A DNA stretch of 64,000 nt, taken from NCBI RefSeq assembly GCF_900148515.1, contig NZ_FRXN01000004.1:124001-188000 (forward strand), written 5' to 3'. Of the stretch, positions 52,390-59,705 are shown piece by piece. Under the pieces are notes generated by a model. The model saw nothing but the letters and a program-made list of their open reading frames with translations, searched no databases and was not told where the DNA came from. The position numbers and the translations under genes were made by a program. Each line of letters begins with the position of its first letter. Within the stretch, counting starts at the first letter, position 1. This stretch comes from Algoriphagus zhangzhouensis. Its GTDB lineage: Bacteria > Bacteroidota > Bacteroidia > Cytophagales > Cyclobacteriaceae.

Positions 52390-52598
52390 GATTTCTTAGT
52401 CTCTTGGTATGGAAAAACCTTTGAAGCAATGAAGGTGGCGGCTACAATCAGACATGTAACTAAAAAGCCAATCCAGAAAATGTATGGGATTCCAAACAAT
52501 TGCGGGTTGAGTTTGTCTTCTTTAAACAGAAAAATGAATGAAATGAGGGTAAGGACAAGAACACTTATCCATAATAAATTCCAGGTTTTGGGTTTCAT
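52386..52598 (-). CDS. small membrane protein paired with the SSS symporter
   Basis: A 70-residue protein with two hydrophobic segments (about 9-25 and 38-60). It overlaps the symporter gene by 4 bases. Several SSS transporters have such a small partner (DUF997/DUF3311 type), so an accessory subunit is inferred; I cannot assign a family. It is first in the operon that ends at 47402. Confidence 0.7.
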   Translation of the reverse strand: MKPKTWNLLWISVLVLTLISFIFLFKEDKLNPQLFGIPYIFWIGFLVTCLIVAATFIASKVFPYQETKKS

Positions 52599-52821
52599 GG
52601 GTTTTTCAATAGAATTTTCTAAATCAAATAAAAAAGAGTGATGTTTATTTTACTGGGTCATCAAAATAGCAATTATCTTTATTAGTATCACTTTGAAGAG
52701 GCTGAGTGGTTGGGAAGTTTACGGAATCCATTTCAGAGAAATAAGATTTGTATTTTGAGCTTATTTTGGATGAAAACCCGATTTAAATCGAATTTTCCAA
52801 TGCCCCTTCCGAATAATTTTC

Positions 52822-52829
52822 TAATTTTG
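52822..52829 (+). promoter_or_regulatory. candidate -7 element for carB
   Basis: TAATTTTG matches TAnnTTTG 48 bases before the carB ATG. No TTTG at the -33 distance, so support is partial. The rest of the gap from 52599 (278 bases) holds no repeat or stem I can see. Confidence 0.4.
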
Positions 52830-52876
52830 GCCCAATTTGGACTTAAGTAAAATTATCTCTACAATCTCCCTCTCTA

Positions 52877-55696
52877 ATGCCTAAAGACAGTAGCATCAAG
52901 CACGTACTAATCATTGGTTCAGGTCCCATCGTAATCGGTCAAGCTTGCGAGTTTGACTATTCAGGATCTCAGGCTTCCAGGTCACTTCGCGAAGAAGGTA
53001 TCACCGTAACCCTGATCAACTCCAACCCAGCAACGATCATGACCGATCCAGTGACTGCAGATAATGTGTATTTGCTCCCGCTGGACAAGAAATCCATCAA
53101 AAAAATTCTAACTGAGCATCCGGATATCGATGCGGTTCTTCCTACCATGGGAGGACAGACTGCCTTGAACTTGGCGATCGATTGTGAAAAAGCCGGGATT
53201 TGGAATCACTTCGGTGTGAAAATGATCGGCGTTGATATCGATGCGATCGACACAGCTGAGGATCGCGAAAAATTCAAGGTTTTGATGGAAAAGATCGGAG
53301 TAGGTGTATGTAAAGGATCTACAGCTACATCCTTCCTTCAAGGAAAAGAAATTGCACAGGAAATCGGGTTCCCATTGATCATCAGAGCTTCCTATACATT
53401 AGGTGGTGCTGGTGGAGCTTTTGTGGAAAAACCAGAGGATTTCGAAAAATACTTGAGCGCAGGTTTGCAAGCTTCACCGGTTCATGAAGTTTTGATCGAG
53501 CAAAGTATCCTTGGATGGAAAGAATATGAGCTTGAGGTAATGCGCGATAACATCGGGAACATGATCGTAATCTGTTCTATCGAGAACTTCGATCCGATGG
53601 GTGTTCACACAGGTGACTCCATCACAGTAGCTCCAGCGATGACTCTTCCTGATACAGTTTATCAAAGAATGAGAAACTATGCGATTACAATGATGAACAG
53701 CATCGGCAATTTTGCAGGTGGATGTAACGTACAGTTTGCTGTAAGCCCTGACAATCAGGAGATCATCGGTATCGAAATCAATCCACGTGTTTCCAGATCT
53801 TCAGCCTTGGCTTCCAAAGCTACAGGTTATCCAATTGCAAAAGTTGCCGCTAAATTGGCAATCGGATATAACTTGGACGAATTGTCCAACTCAATTACAG
53901 GAACTACTTCTGCTTACTTCGAGCCTTCAATTGACTACGTTATCGTGAAAATCCCTCGTTGGAACTTTGACAAATTCAAAGGTTCTGACAGACGATTGGG
54001 ACTTTCTATGAAAGCAGTAGGAGAAGTGATGGGTATCGGAAGAAACTTCCAAGAAGCTCTTCAAAAAGCTTGTCAGTCTCTAGAAATCAAAAGAAATGGT
54101 TTAGGTGCTGACGGCAAAGAATTGAGAGATCAAGCCCAGATTCTTTATTCTTTGGCTAATCCAAGCTGGAACAGATTGTTCCACGTTTATGATGCCTTCA
54201 AATTGGGAGTTTCTTTCAGAACTATCCACGATTTGACCAAAATCGACAAGTGGTTCTTAAAGCAAATCGAGGATTTGATCCATTTCGAAGCTGAAATCGA
54301 AAAATATTCGATCGAAAATATTCCATTCGATGTGATGGATACAGCTAAGAAAAAAGGCTACGCTGACAGACAGATTGCACATTTGTTAGGATGTCTTGAG
54401 AGTGAAGTCTTCAACAAAAGATATGACGAGATGGGTATCAAACGTGTGTACAAGTTGGTAGATACTTGTGCAGCTGAATTTGAAGCTCAAACTCCATATT
54501 ATTACTCTTCTTTCGGAGAAGAAAATGAGTCAACCAAAACGGACAAGAAGAAAATTGTAGTACTAGGTTCAGGACCTAACCGAGTAGGTCAGGGGATTGA
54601 ATTTGACTACTCATGCGTTCATGGTGTCTTGGCTGCCAAAGAGTGCGGTTATGAGACCATCATGATCAACTGTAACCCAGAGACAGTTTCTACTGACTTT
54701 GACGTTGCAGACAAGTTGTACTTCGAGCCTGTTTTCTGGGAGCATATCTATGAAATCATCCTTCATGAGAAGCCAGAAGGTGTGATCGTTCAGCTTGGAG
54801 GTCAGACTGCTTTGAAATTGGCTGAAAAGCTAGAGAAATACGGAATCAAGATTATTGGTACCAGCTTTGAAGCTTTGGACTTGGCGGAAGATAGAGGTTT
54901 GTTCTCAACTCTTTTGAAAGAAAATAATGTGCCTTACCCTGAGTTTGGTACAATTCACAATACTGACGAAGCTCTTGAGCTTTGCAAAACTATCGGATTC
55001 CCACTTCTAGTTCGTCCAAGCTACGTATTGGGTGGTCAAGGGATGAAGATTGTGATCAATGAGAAAGAATTGGAAGAACATGTGGTGAATGTACTGCACG
55101 ATATTCCAAATAATGAGATTCTTTTGGATCACTTCTTAGAAGGTGCGATTGAAGCAGAAGCTGATGCAATCTGTGACGGTGAAAATGTTTACATCATCGG
55201 TATCATGCAGCATATCGAGCCTGCAGGTATCCACTCTGGAGACTCTTATGCGGTACTTCCCCCATACAACTTGGGTGATTTGGTGATCCGTCAGATTGAG
55301 ACTTATACTGAAAAAATTGCCTTGGCATTGAAAACTGTAGGTTTGATTAACATTCAGTTTGCTATCAAAAATGATAAAGTTTATGTGATCGAAGCGAACC
55401 CAAGAGCATCGAGAACCGTACCATTTATCTGCAAAGCCTACCAAGAACCGTATGTAAACTATGCGACGAAGGTGATGCTAGGAGAGAAAAAAGTAACCGA
55501 TTTTGAATTCAATCCGGTGAAAAAGGGTTATGCAATTAAAGAGCCTGTATTCTCCTTCCACAAATTCCCGAATGTGAATAAAGAACTCGGGCCAGAAATG
55601 AAGTCTACTGGGGAAGCGATTTACTTTATCGATGACCTAATGGATGATTATTTCTTGAAAATCTACTCAGAGCGAAACTTGTATTTGAGTAGATAA
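52877..55696 (+). CDS. carB: carbamoyl-phosphate synthase large subunit without allosteric domain
   Basis: A 939-residue enzyme that makes carbamoyl phosphate from bicarbonate, ATP and glutamine-derived ammonia for pyrimidine and arginine synthesis. Two homologous ATP-grasp halves are clear: IGSGPIVIGQACEFDYSG at the start and LGSGPNRVGQGIEFDYSC near residue 563, each with RASYTLGGAGGAF or RPSYVLGGQGMK. E. coli CarB runs to about 1073 residues, ending in an MGS-like domain that binds UMP and ornithine; here the protein stops right after the second synthase half. carA is not in the window. Confidence 0.96.
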   Translation: MPKDSSIKHVLIIGSGPIVIGQACEFDYSGSQASRSLREEGITVTLINSNPATIMTDPVTADNVYLLPLDKKSIKKILTEHPDIDAVLPTMGGQTALNLAIDCEKAGIWNHFGVKMIGVDIDAIDTAEDREKFKVLMEKIGVGVCKGSTATSFLQGKEIAQEIGFPLIIRASYTLGGAGGAFVEKPEDFEKYLSAGLQASPVHEVLIEQSILGWKEYELEVMRDNIGNMIVICSIENFDPMGVHTGDSITVAPAMTLPDTVYQRMRNYAITMMNSIGNFAGGCNVQFAVSPDNQEIIGIEINPRVSRSSALASKATGYPIAKVAAKLAIGYNLDELSNSITGTTSAYFEPSIDYVIVKIPRWNFDKFKGSDRRLGLSMKAVGEVMGIGRNFQEALQKACQSLEIKRNGLGADGKELRDQAQILYSLANPSWNRLFHVYDAFKLGVSFRTIHDLTKIDKWFLKQIEDLIHFEAEIEKYSIENIPFDVMDTAKKKGYADRQIAHLLGCLESEVFNKRYDEMGIKRVYKLVDTCAAEFEAQTPYYYSSFGEENESTKTDKKKIVVLGSGPNRVGQGIEFDYSCVHGVLAAKECGYETIMINCNPETVSTDFDVADKLYFEPVFWEHIYEIILHEKPEGVIVQLGGQTALKLAEKLEKYGIKIIGTSFEALDLAEDRGLFSTLLKENNVPYPEFGTIHNTDEALELCKTIGFPLLVRPSYVLGGQGMKIVINEKELEEHVVNVLHDIPNNEILLDHFLEGAIEAEADAICDGENVYIIGIMQHIEPAGIHSGDSYAVLPPYNLGDLVIRQIETYTEKIALALKTVGLINIQFAIKNDKVYVIEANPRASRTVPFICKAYQEPYVNYATKVMLGEKKVTDFEFNPVKKGYAIKEPVFSFHKFPNVNKELGPEMKSTGEAIYFIDDLMDDYFLKIYSERNLYLSR

Positions 55697-55718
55697 TCTC
55701 TAATCAAAAAATATATTA

Positions 55719-55985
55719 ATGGGTGGTTTATTAAAATTTGTCGTTATTCTTTTAGGAATTGGATGGTTGCTAGGTCAGTTGCTTAGATACTTTCTGAGAT
55801 CGAAGTTGGCAAGATTTGCTCAACAGGTTGCAGAGGTAGAGAAAGAGCAAAGAAGGGCACAGCAAGCTCAATCCAGGCCTAAGGAAGATGTCAATGTGGA
55901 CTTTGTTCCAGATGCCCATAACGCCAAAAAGAAAAAAGATATCCAAGGCGGTGAATATATAGACTATGAAGAAGTGAAGGATTAA
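55719..55985 (+). CDS. DUF4834 small membrane protein
   Basis: An 88-residue protein: one hydrophobic segment near residues 4-24 (LKFVVILLGIGWLLGQLLRYFL), a charged helix rich in Gln, Glu and Arg, and the ending GGEYIDYEEVKD. The pattern matches the DUF4834 family. The function is unknown. It lies 22 bases after carB; a terminator hairpin overlaps its last codons. Confidence 0.8.
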   Translation: MGGLLKFVVILLGIGWLLGQLLRYFLRSKLARFAQQVAEVEKEQRRAQQAQSRPKEDVNVDFVPDAHNAKKKKDIQGGEYIDYEEVKD

Positions 55986-56000
55986 TCCTTCACTTTTTTT
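55972..56000 (+). terminator. terminator overlapping the DUF4834 stop
   Basis: AAGTGAAGGA / TCCTTCACTT stem of 10 bp with a TTAA loop and seven T. The left arm spans the last codons and the stop codon sits in the stem-loop, so ribosomes finishing this gene may affect termination. Confidence 0.85.
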
Positions 56001-56007
56001 ATTTAGG

Positions 56008-56622
56008 ATGATTATGGAGCTTTTTCCAAAAGAAATAGATAAAAATAAGAATTGGCTTCCTTATGATGGGGTCGTCAATTATCATGGCAAACTGATGTCT
56101 TGGGAAGAGGCTAATTTCTGCCTTAAGAACCTTTTGGATACGATAGATTGGAAGAATGATGAGGCGGTAATTTTTGGAAAGAAAATCATCACCAAGAGAA
56201 AAGTGGCCTGGTATGGTGACAAGCCTTTTGAATATACTTATTCCAATACGACAAAAAGAGCGCTTCCTTGGACTCTGGAATTGCTCAAATTAAAGTCGTT
56301 AATCGAGGAGGAAAGTGGCGAGACTTTTAATTCTTGTTTGCTCAATCTTTATCATACCGGAGAAGAAGGAATGGCTTGGCATAGCGATGGAGAAACTGAC
56401 CTCAAAAAAGATGGTGCCATTGCTTCTGTCAGCTTTGGAGCAGAAAGAAAGTTTGCCTTCAAGCATAAAGAAAGTAAGGAGAAAGTCGAGTTAATCTTGG
56501 AACATGGGAGCTTGCTGGTGATGAAAGGGGAAACTCAAACCTATTGGTTACATAGGTTGCCACCAACCAAGAAAATTTCCTCACCGAGGGTGAATCTGAC
56601 GTTTCGGACGATTGTGGGGTAG
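56008..56622 (+). CDS. alkB: alpha-ketoglutarate-dependent dioxygenase AlkB-like
   Basis: A 204-residue 2-oxoglutarate/Fe(II) enzyme that removes alkyl groups from nucleic-acid bases. The iron site is HSD (AWHSDGE near residues 126-131) and the distal His in YWLHRLP near residue 182. PRVNLTFRTI at the C-terminus holds the 2-oxoglutarate-binding Arg (RxNxTFR). It starts 8 bases after a terminator, so transcription may be from within it or by read-through. It is convergent with a transposase gene. Confidence 0.9.
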   Translation: MIMELFPKEIDKNKNWLPYDGVVNYHGKLMSWEEANFCLKNLLDTIDWKNDEAVIFGKKIITKRKVAWYGDKPFEYTYSNTTKRALPWTLELLKLKSLIEEESGETFNSCLLNLYHTGEEGMAWHSDGETDLKKDGAIASVSFGAERKFAFKHKESKEKVELILEHGSLLVMKGETQTYWLHRLPPTKKISSPRVNLTFRTIVG

Positions 56623-56635
56623 AATGATTGTCAAT

Positions 56636-57097
56636 TTATTGTGGTTTCTTAAAAATGTATTTTGGATCGTATTCCACGCCTAGATCATTTAGGATTTTAG
56701 TGTATTCTTCAGTAAAAGGAGTCTTCAAATGATGATTTTTTTGGTTCTCTATATACTGGATTACTTTGGGTAATTGAGATTTAGAGTAAGAAAATGCTGA
56801 AAACCCTTCTTGCCATTCAAAATGAAAACTACTCAACCGGTTTTCATTAATCCATTTGCTAGAGGAAGATTTTACATTTTTTATCAAATCACTTAGGGAT
56901 TGAATTGGTCTCATGCCGAACAAAATGTGAATATGATCAGGCATTCCATTTATTGCTAATACTCGATGTCCATGGTTGTGGAAAATGGCTATCAAGTATT
57001 CATAAAGTCTTTTTTCCCATTGTGGAGAAATAGCTGCTTTTCGGAATTTGGTTGCAAAAATCACATGGAGATGAATTTGAGTATAGGTGTTAGCCAT
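56636..57097 (-). CDS. IS200-like / RAYT Y1-transposase
   Basis: A 153-residue HUH endonuclease. The HUH pair is His55 and His57 (MPDHIHILF) and the catalytic Tyr is in VIQYIENQKNHH near residue 115. The opening YTQIHLHVIFATKFR is typical of REP-associated transposases, which are like IS200 TnpA but single-copy and linked to palindromes. No tnpB or IS ends are seen; four short palindromes lie just upstream (57169-57346). It may catalyse their movement. Confidence 0.87.
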   Translation of the reverse strand: MANTYTQIHLHVIFATKFRKAAISPQWEKRLYEYLIAIFHNHGHRVLAINGMPDHIHILFGMRPIQSLSDLIKNVKSSSSKWINENRLSSFHFEWQEGFSAFSYSKSQLPKVIQYIENQKNHHLKTPFTEEYTKILNDLGVEYDPKYIFKKPQ

Positions 57098-57168
57098 CAG
57101 ATAAATTTTCGAATATTATTAATATAGTTAATGTTCTGCGAAATTGCTTATTGATTGGGCCAATTGTC

Positions 57169-57232
57169 GTGCCTACGGCACTTTATACCCTTCGCCTTTT
57201 GAATTACTAACAAGCTTTTGTGCCTATGGCAC
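57169..57232. repeat. REP-like palindromes, type A (two copies)
   Basis: GTGCCTACGGCAC at 57169-57181 and GTGCCTATGGCAC at 57220-57232: same 13-bp near-palindrome 38 bases apart, with one variant base in the loop. They sit just upstream of the RAYT gene and are candidate substrates of it. Confidence 0.8.
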
Positions 57233-57280
57233 ATTTAACAAACAGCTAGTAGGTGTTCTAAAATTCAAACTGATTAAAAT

Positions 57281-57346
57281 GTCCTGTAAGGACAATAGCC
57301 GGGTAGGAAATGAAGTTAGAATAAGGCAATAAAGTCCCGTAGGGAC
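57281..57346. repeat. REP-like palindromes, type B (two copies)
   Basis: GTCCTGTAAGGAC at 57281-57293 and GTCCCGTAGGGAC at 57334-57346: two 13-bp near-palindromes 40 bases apart, related in stem design but not sequence to the type A pair. The second ends 6 bases before the stop codon of the methyltransferase gene. Confidence 0.8.
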
Positions 57347-57351
57347 GAAAC

Positions 57352-58554
57352 TTATTGTAGCCTTTTACACCAAAAAACCTTGTATCCGCTTAGACTTTTG
57401 GTTCCGATCAAATAATCCTCTCCACCGTCTTTCAAACCAAATTTCTTTTTAAAATTCTCTGGCTTAGTGGCATAGTTTCTAAATAAAACATTGACTTTTC
57501 CTTTGGGAAATCTAGATTTGATCTCGGCTTTTTTCAAAGGAACTTCCTCAATAATCTCAAAAATTCTTCCCGGCACTTCGCTAGGTAATTCTGAAGAAGA
57601 ATAAAGATGACTATGTGTGTCTAACTTTTTCAAGTCAAACCGCTCTCCAAAAAGTTTAAAAGCCCCAGCTTTTAAAATCCCACTGATCGGCTCTATCAAA
57701 TATTTTTCAGCCTCTCCAATTTGTGAGATAGCTTTGGTTTCATCTTCAATCTCAAATGAAAACTCGGGTAGTCCATTACCTAAATCTTGAACTTGGATTT
57801 GTTTAGAACTTGAATCTGAGTTTCTTCTCCAATGAAGCAGTAACTCCTTAACCTCATTTTTAACAGATAAAACTGTGATTTTTTGAATGTCTGGAAGTTC
57901 TTCCCAAGCTTGAGAAATATCCAACATAGGGGAATATTTCAGAAGAATTTGATCAGCTTTTGATTTCAAAAATTCCCAAGATGAAACCAAATCTGGTTCG
58001 CAATCCTGAATTTTATATAGCTTTTGATTGCCTTTTCCACGACGTGCAGGATCTGCATAGATCATGTCAAAATGAAGGTCAGAACCCCTTAAGAATTCCA
58101 ATCCATCTCCATTGAAAAAATCAAATTTCCCGCTCAAACCCTCAAAGGGTTCTAACAGCTCAAGGTTATACTTTGTGATTTGGAAAAGCTCAGCCTGCTG
58201 CTCGCAATAAACGACCTTTTCAAAGGCATTGCTGAGGTAAAAAGAATCCACACCAAAGCCACCTGTAAGATCGATCATCAATTTGCCGGAAAGGCCTTTT
58301 GATTTAAATCTGGCGGTCTCTTCCGATGAACTCTGTTCCAAAGAAATACTTGCTGGGAAATGGATTTCGGGATTTGAAGTCCATTCGGGTAGTTTTTTGG
58401 AAGCTTTTTGTCTGGCAGAAACCTGTTGGACTGCTTCCTTTAAATCGAATGAAACTTTTCCTCCGAACTTTAAAAGCAAAAGTGCAGGATCTTCACAAAG
58501 ATGATCCTGCACAAATTGTCTGAATTCAGCGCTATGAAACTCGCTGAAGTCCAT
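57352..58554 (-). CDS. THUMP-like class I SAM methyltransferase
   Basis: A 400-residue protein. SAM motif I LMIDLTGGFGVDSFYLS near residue 92 and DMIYADPARRGKGN near residue 163 give a DPxxR catalytic segment like that of RNA base methyltransferases; the C-terminal third matches the THUMP-like domain that binds RNA. The RNA target is unknown. Its ATG overlaps the stop of asd as TAATG, implying coupling. Confidence 0.85.
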   Translation of the reverse strand: MDFSEFHSAEFRQFVQDHLCEDPALLLLKFGGKVSFDLKEAVQQVSARQKASKKLPEWTSNPEIHFPASISLEQSSSEETARFKSKGLSGKLMIDLTGGFGVDSFYLSNAFEKVVYCEQQAELFQITKYNLELLEPFEGLSGKFDFFNGDGLEFLRGSDLHFDMIYADPARRGKGNQKLYKIQDCEPDLVSSWEFLKSKADQILLKYSPMLDISQAWEELPDIQKITVLSVKNEVKELLLHWRRNSDSSSKQIQVQDLGNGLPEFSFEIEDETKAISQIGEAEKYLIEPISGILKAGAFKLFGERFDLKKLDTHSHLYSSSELPSEVPGRIFEIIEEVPLKKAEIKSRFPKGKVNVLFRNYATKPENFKKKFGLKDGGEDYLIGTKSLSGYKVFWCKRLQ

Positions 58555-59543
58555 TAAACCAACTCGTTGGCTACTAGATATTCTGCGATTTGAACTGCGT
58601 TGGTTGCTGCTCCTTTTCTCAAGTTATCAGCTACGATCCACATGTTCAAGGTATTTTCTTGAGACTCATCTCTTCTTAAACGACCCACGAATACTTCGTC
58701 TTTTTTATGCGCATTGATTGGCATTGGGTAAACGAAATTTGCCGGATCATCCTGAACGACTACTCCTGGAGTCTCTGAAAGTAATTTTTTCACTGTATCC
58801 AAATCAAAGTCTTCTTTGAATTCCACGTTTACTGCCTCTGAGTGACCTCCCATAGTTGGGATTCTCACGGTTGTTGCGGTTACTTGGATGGTATCATCAG
58901 AGAAGATTTTCTTGGTTTCATTGATCATTTTCATCTCCTCTTTAGTGTATCCATTTGGCTGGAATACATCGATGTGAGGAAGGACGTTCATGTCAATTTT
59001 GTGAGGGTAAACCATCTCAGGTGTTTCTCCGGCACGCTCAGCCATCATTTGGTCTACAGCTGCCTTACCAGTTCCAGTTACAGACTGATAAGTAGAGACT
59101 ACCACTCTTTTGATCCCATACTTGTTTCTCAAGGGCTCCAAGGCCAATACCATCTGAATGGTAGAACAGTTAGGGTTTGCGATGATTTTATCTTCTTTGG
59201 AAAGTTCCTTTGCATTGATTTCCGGAACAACCAATTTCTTGCTTGGGTCCATTCTCCATGCAGAAGAATTATCCACGACTGTGGTTCCAGCCTCAGCGAA
59301 TTTTGGTGCCCACTCCAAAGATGTACTTCCGCCAGCAGAGAAGATGGCGATTTCCGGTTTAGCAGCAACCGCGTCAGCCAGGCCAATAACGGTATGTTTT
59401 TTACCCTTATACTCGATCTGTTTTCCTACAGAGCGCTCAGAAGCGACCAATAGAAGTTCATCATACTGAAAGTTGTGCTCATCAAGCACCTCGAGAATTT
59501 CGGAGCCCACCAAACCAGTGGCTCCAACCACTGCTAATTTCAT
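58554..59543 (-). CDS. asd: aspartate-semialdehyde dehydrogenase
   Basis: A 329-residue NADP enzyme making aspartate semialdehyde for lysine/diaminopimelate, threonine and methionine. Rossmann GATGLVGSEI is at residues 7-16 and the active-site Cys in NPNCSTIQ near residue 130; the later GGHSEAV His is near residue 234. It heads an operon with the THUMP-like methyltransferase. On the minus strand, TACTTTTG at 59575-59582 is a good -7 box 32 bases upstream. Confidence 0.95.
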   Translation of the reverse strand: MKLAVVGATGLVGSEILEVLDEHNFQYDELLLVASERSVGKQIEYKGKKHTVIGLADAVAAKPEIAIFSAGGSTSLEWAPKFAEAGTTVVDNSSAWRMDPSKKLVVPEINAKELSKEDKIIANPNCSTIQMVLALEPLRNKYGIKRVVVSTYQSVTGTGKAAVDQMMAERAGETPEMVYPHKIDMNVLPHIDVFQPNGYTKEEMKMINETKKIFSDDTIQVTATTVRIPTMGGHSEAVNVEFKEDFDLDTVKKLLSETPGVVVQDDPANFVYPMPINAHKKDEVFVGRLRRDESQENTLNMWIVADNLRKGAATNAVQIAEYLVANELV

Positions 59544-59574
59544 CTTGGTTTATAGGTTATATGTATTTGGAGTG

Positions 59575-59582
59575 CAAAAGTA
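59575..59582 (-). promoter_or_regulatory. candidate -7 element for asd
   Basis: Reads TACTTTTG on the minus strand, a match to TAnnTTTG. A TTG 23 bases upstream (59606-59608) is the only -33 candidate, slightly too far. Confidence 0.45.
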
Positions 59583-59705
59583 AGGTACTGTTATTCATTT
59601 TCAGGCAATTCCGAGAAAAATTCTAATGAATTGACTCGATTTTAGCTGAATTATCAAAGAAATAGAATATATTATATTTTTAGTTAAAGTAATTGTAAGT
59701 TTTTG

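Noticed and set aside
52877..55696. carB as a truncated pseudogene
   Set aside because: The protein ends cleanly at a domain boundary with both synthase halves intact, and short CarB is, to my knowledge, usual in this phylum.
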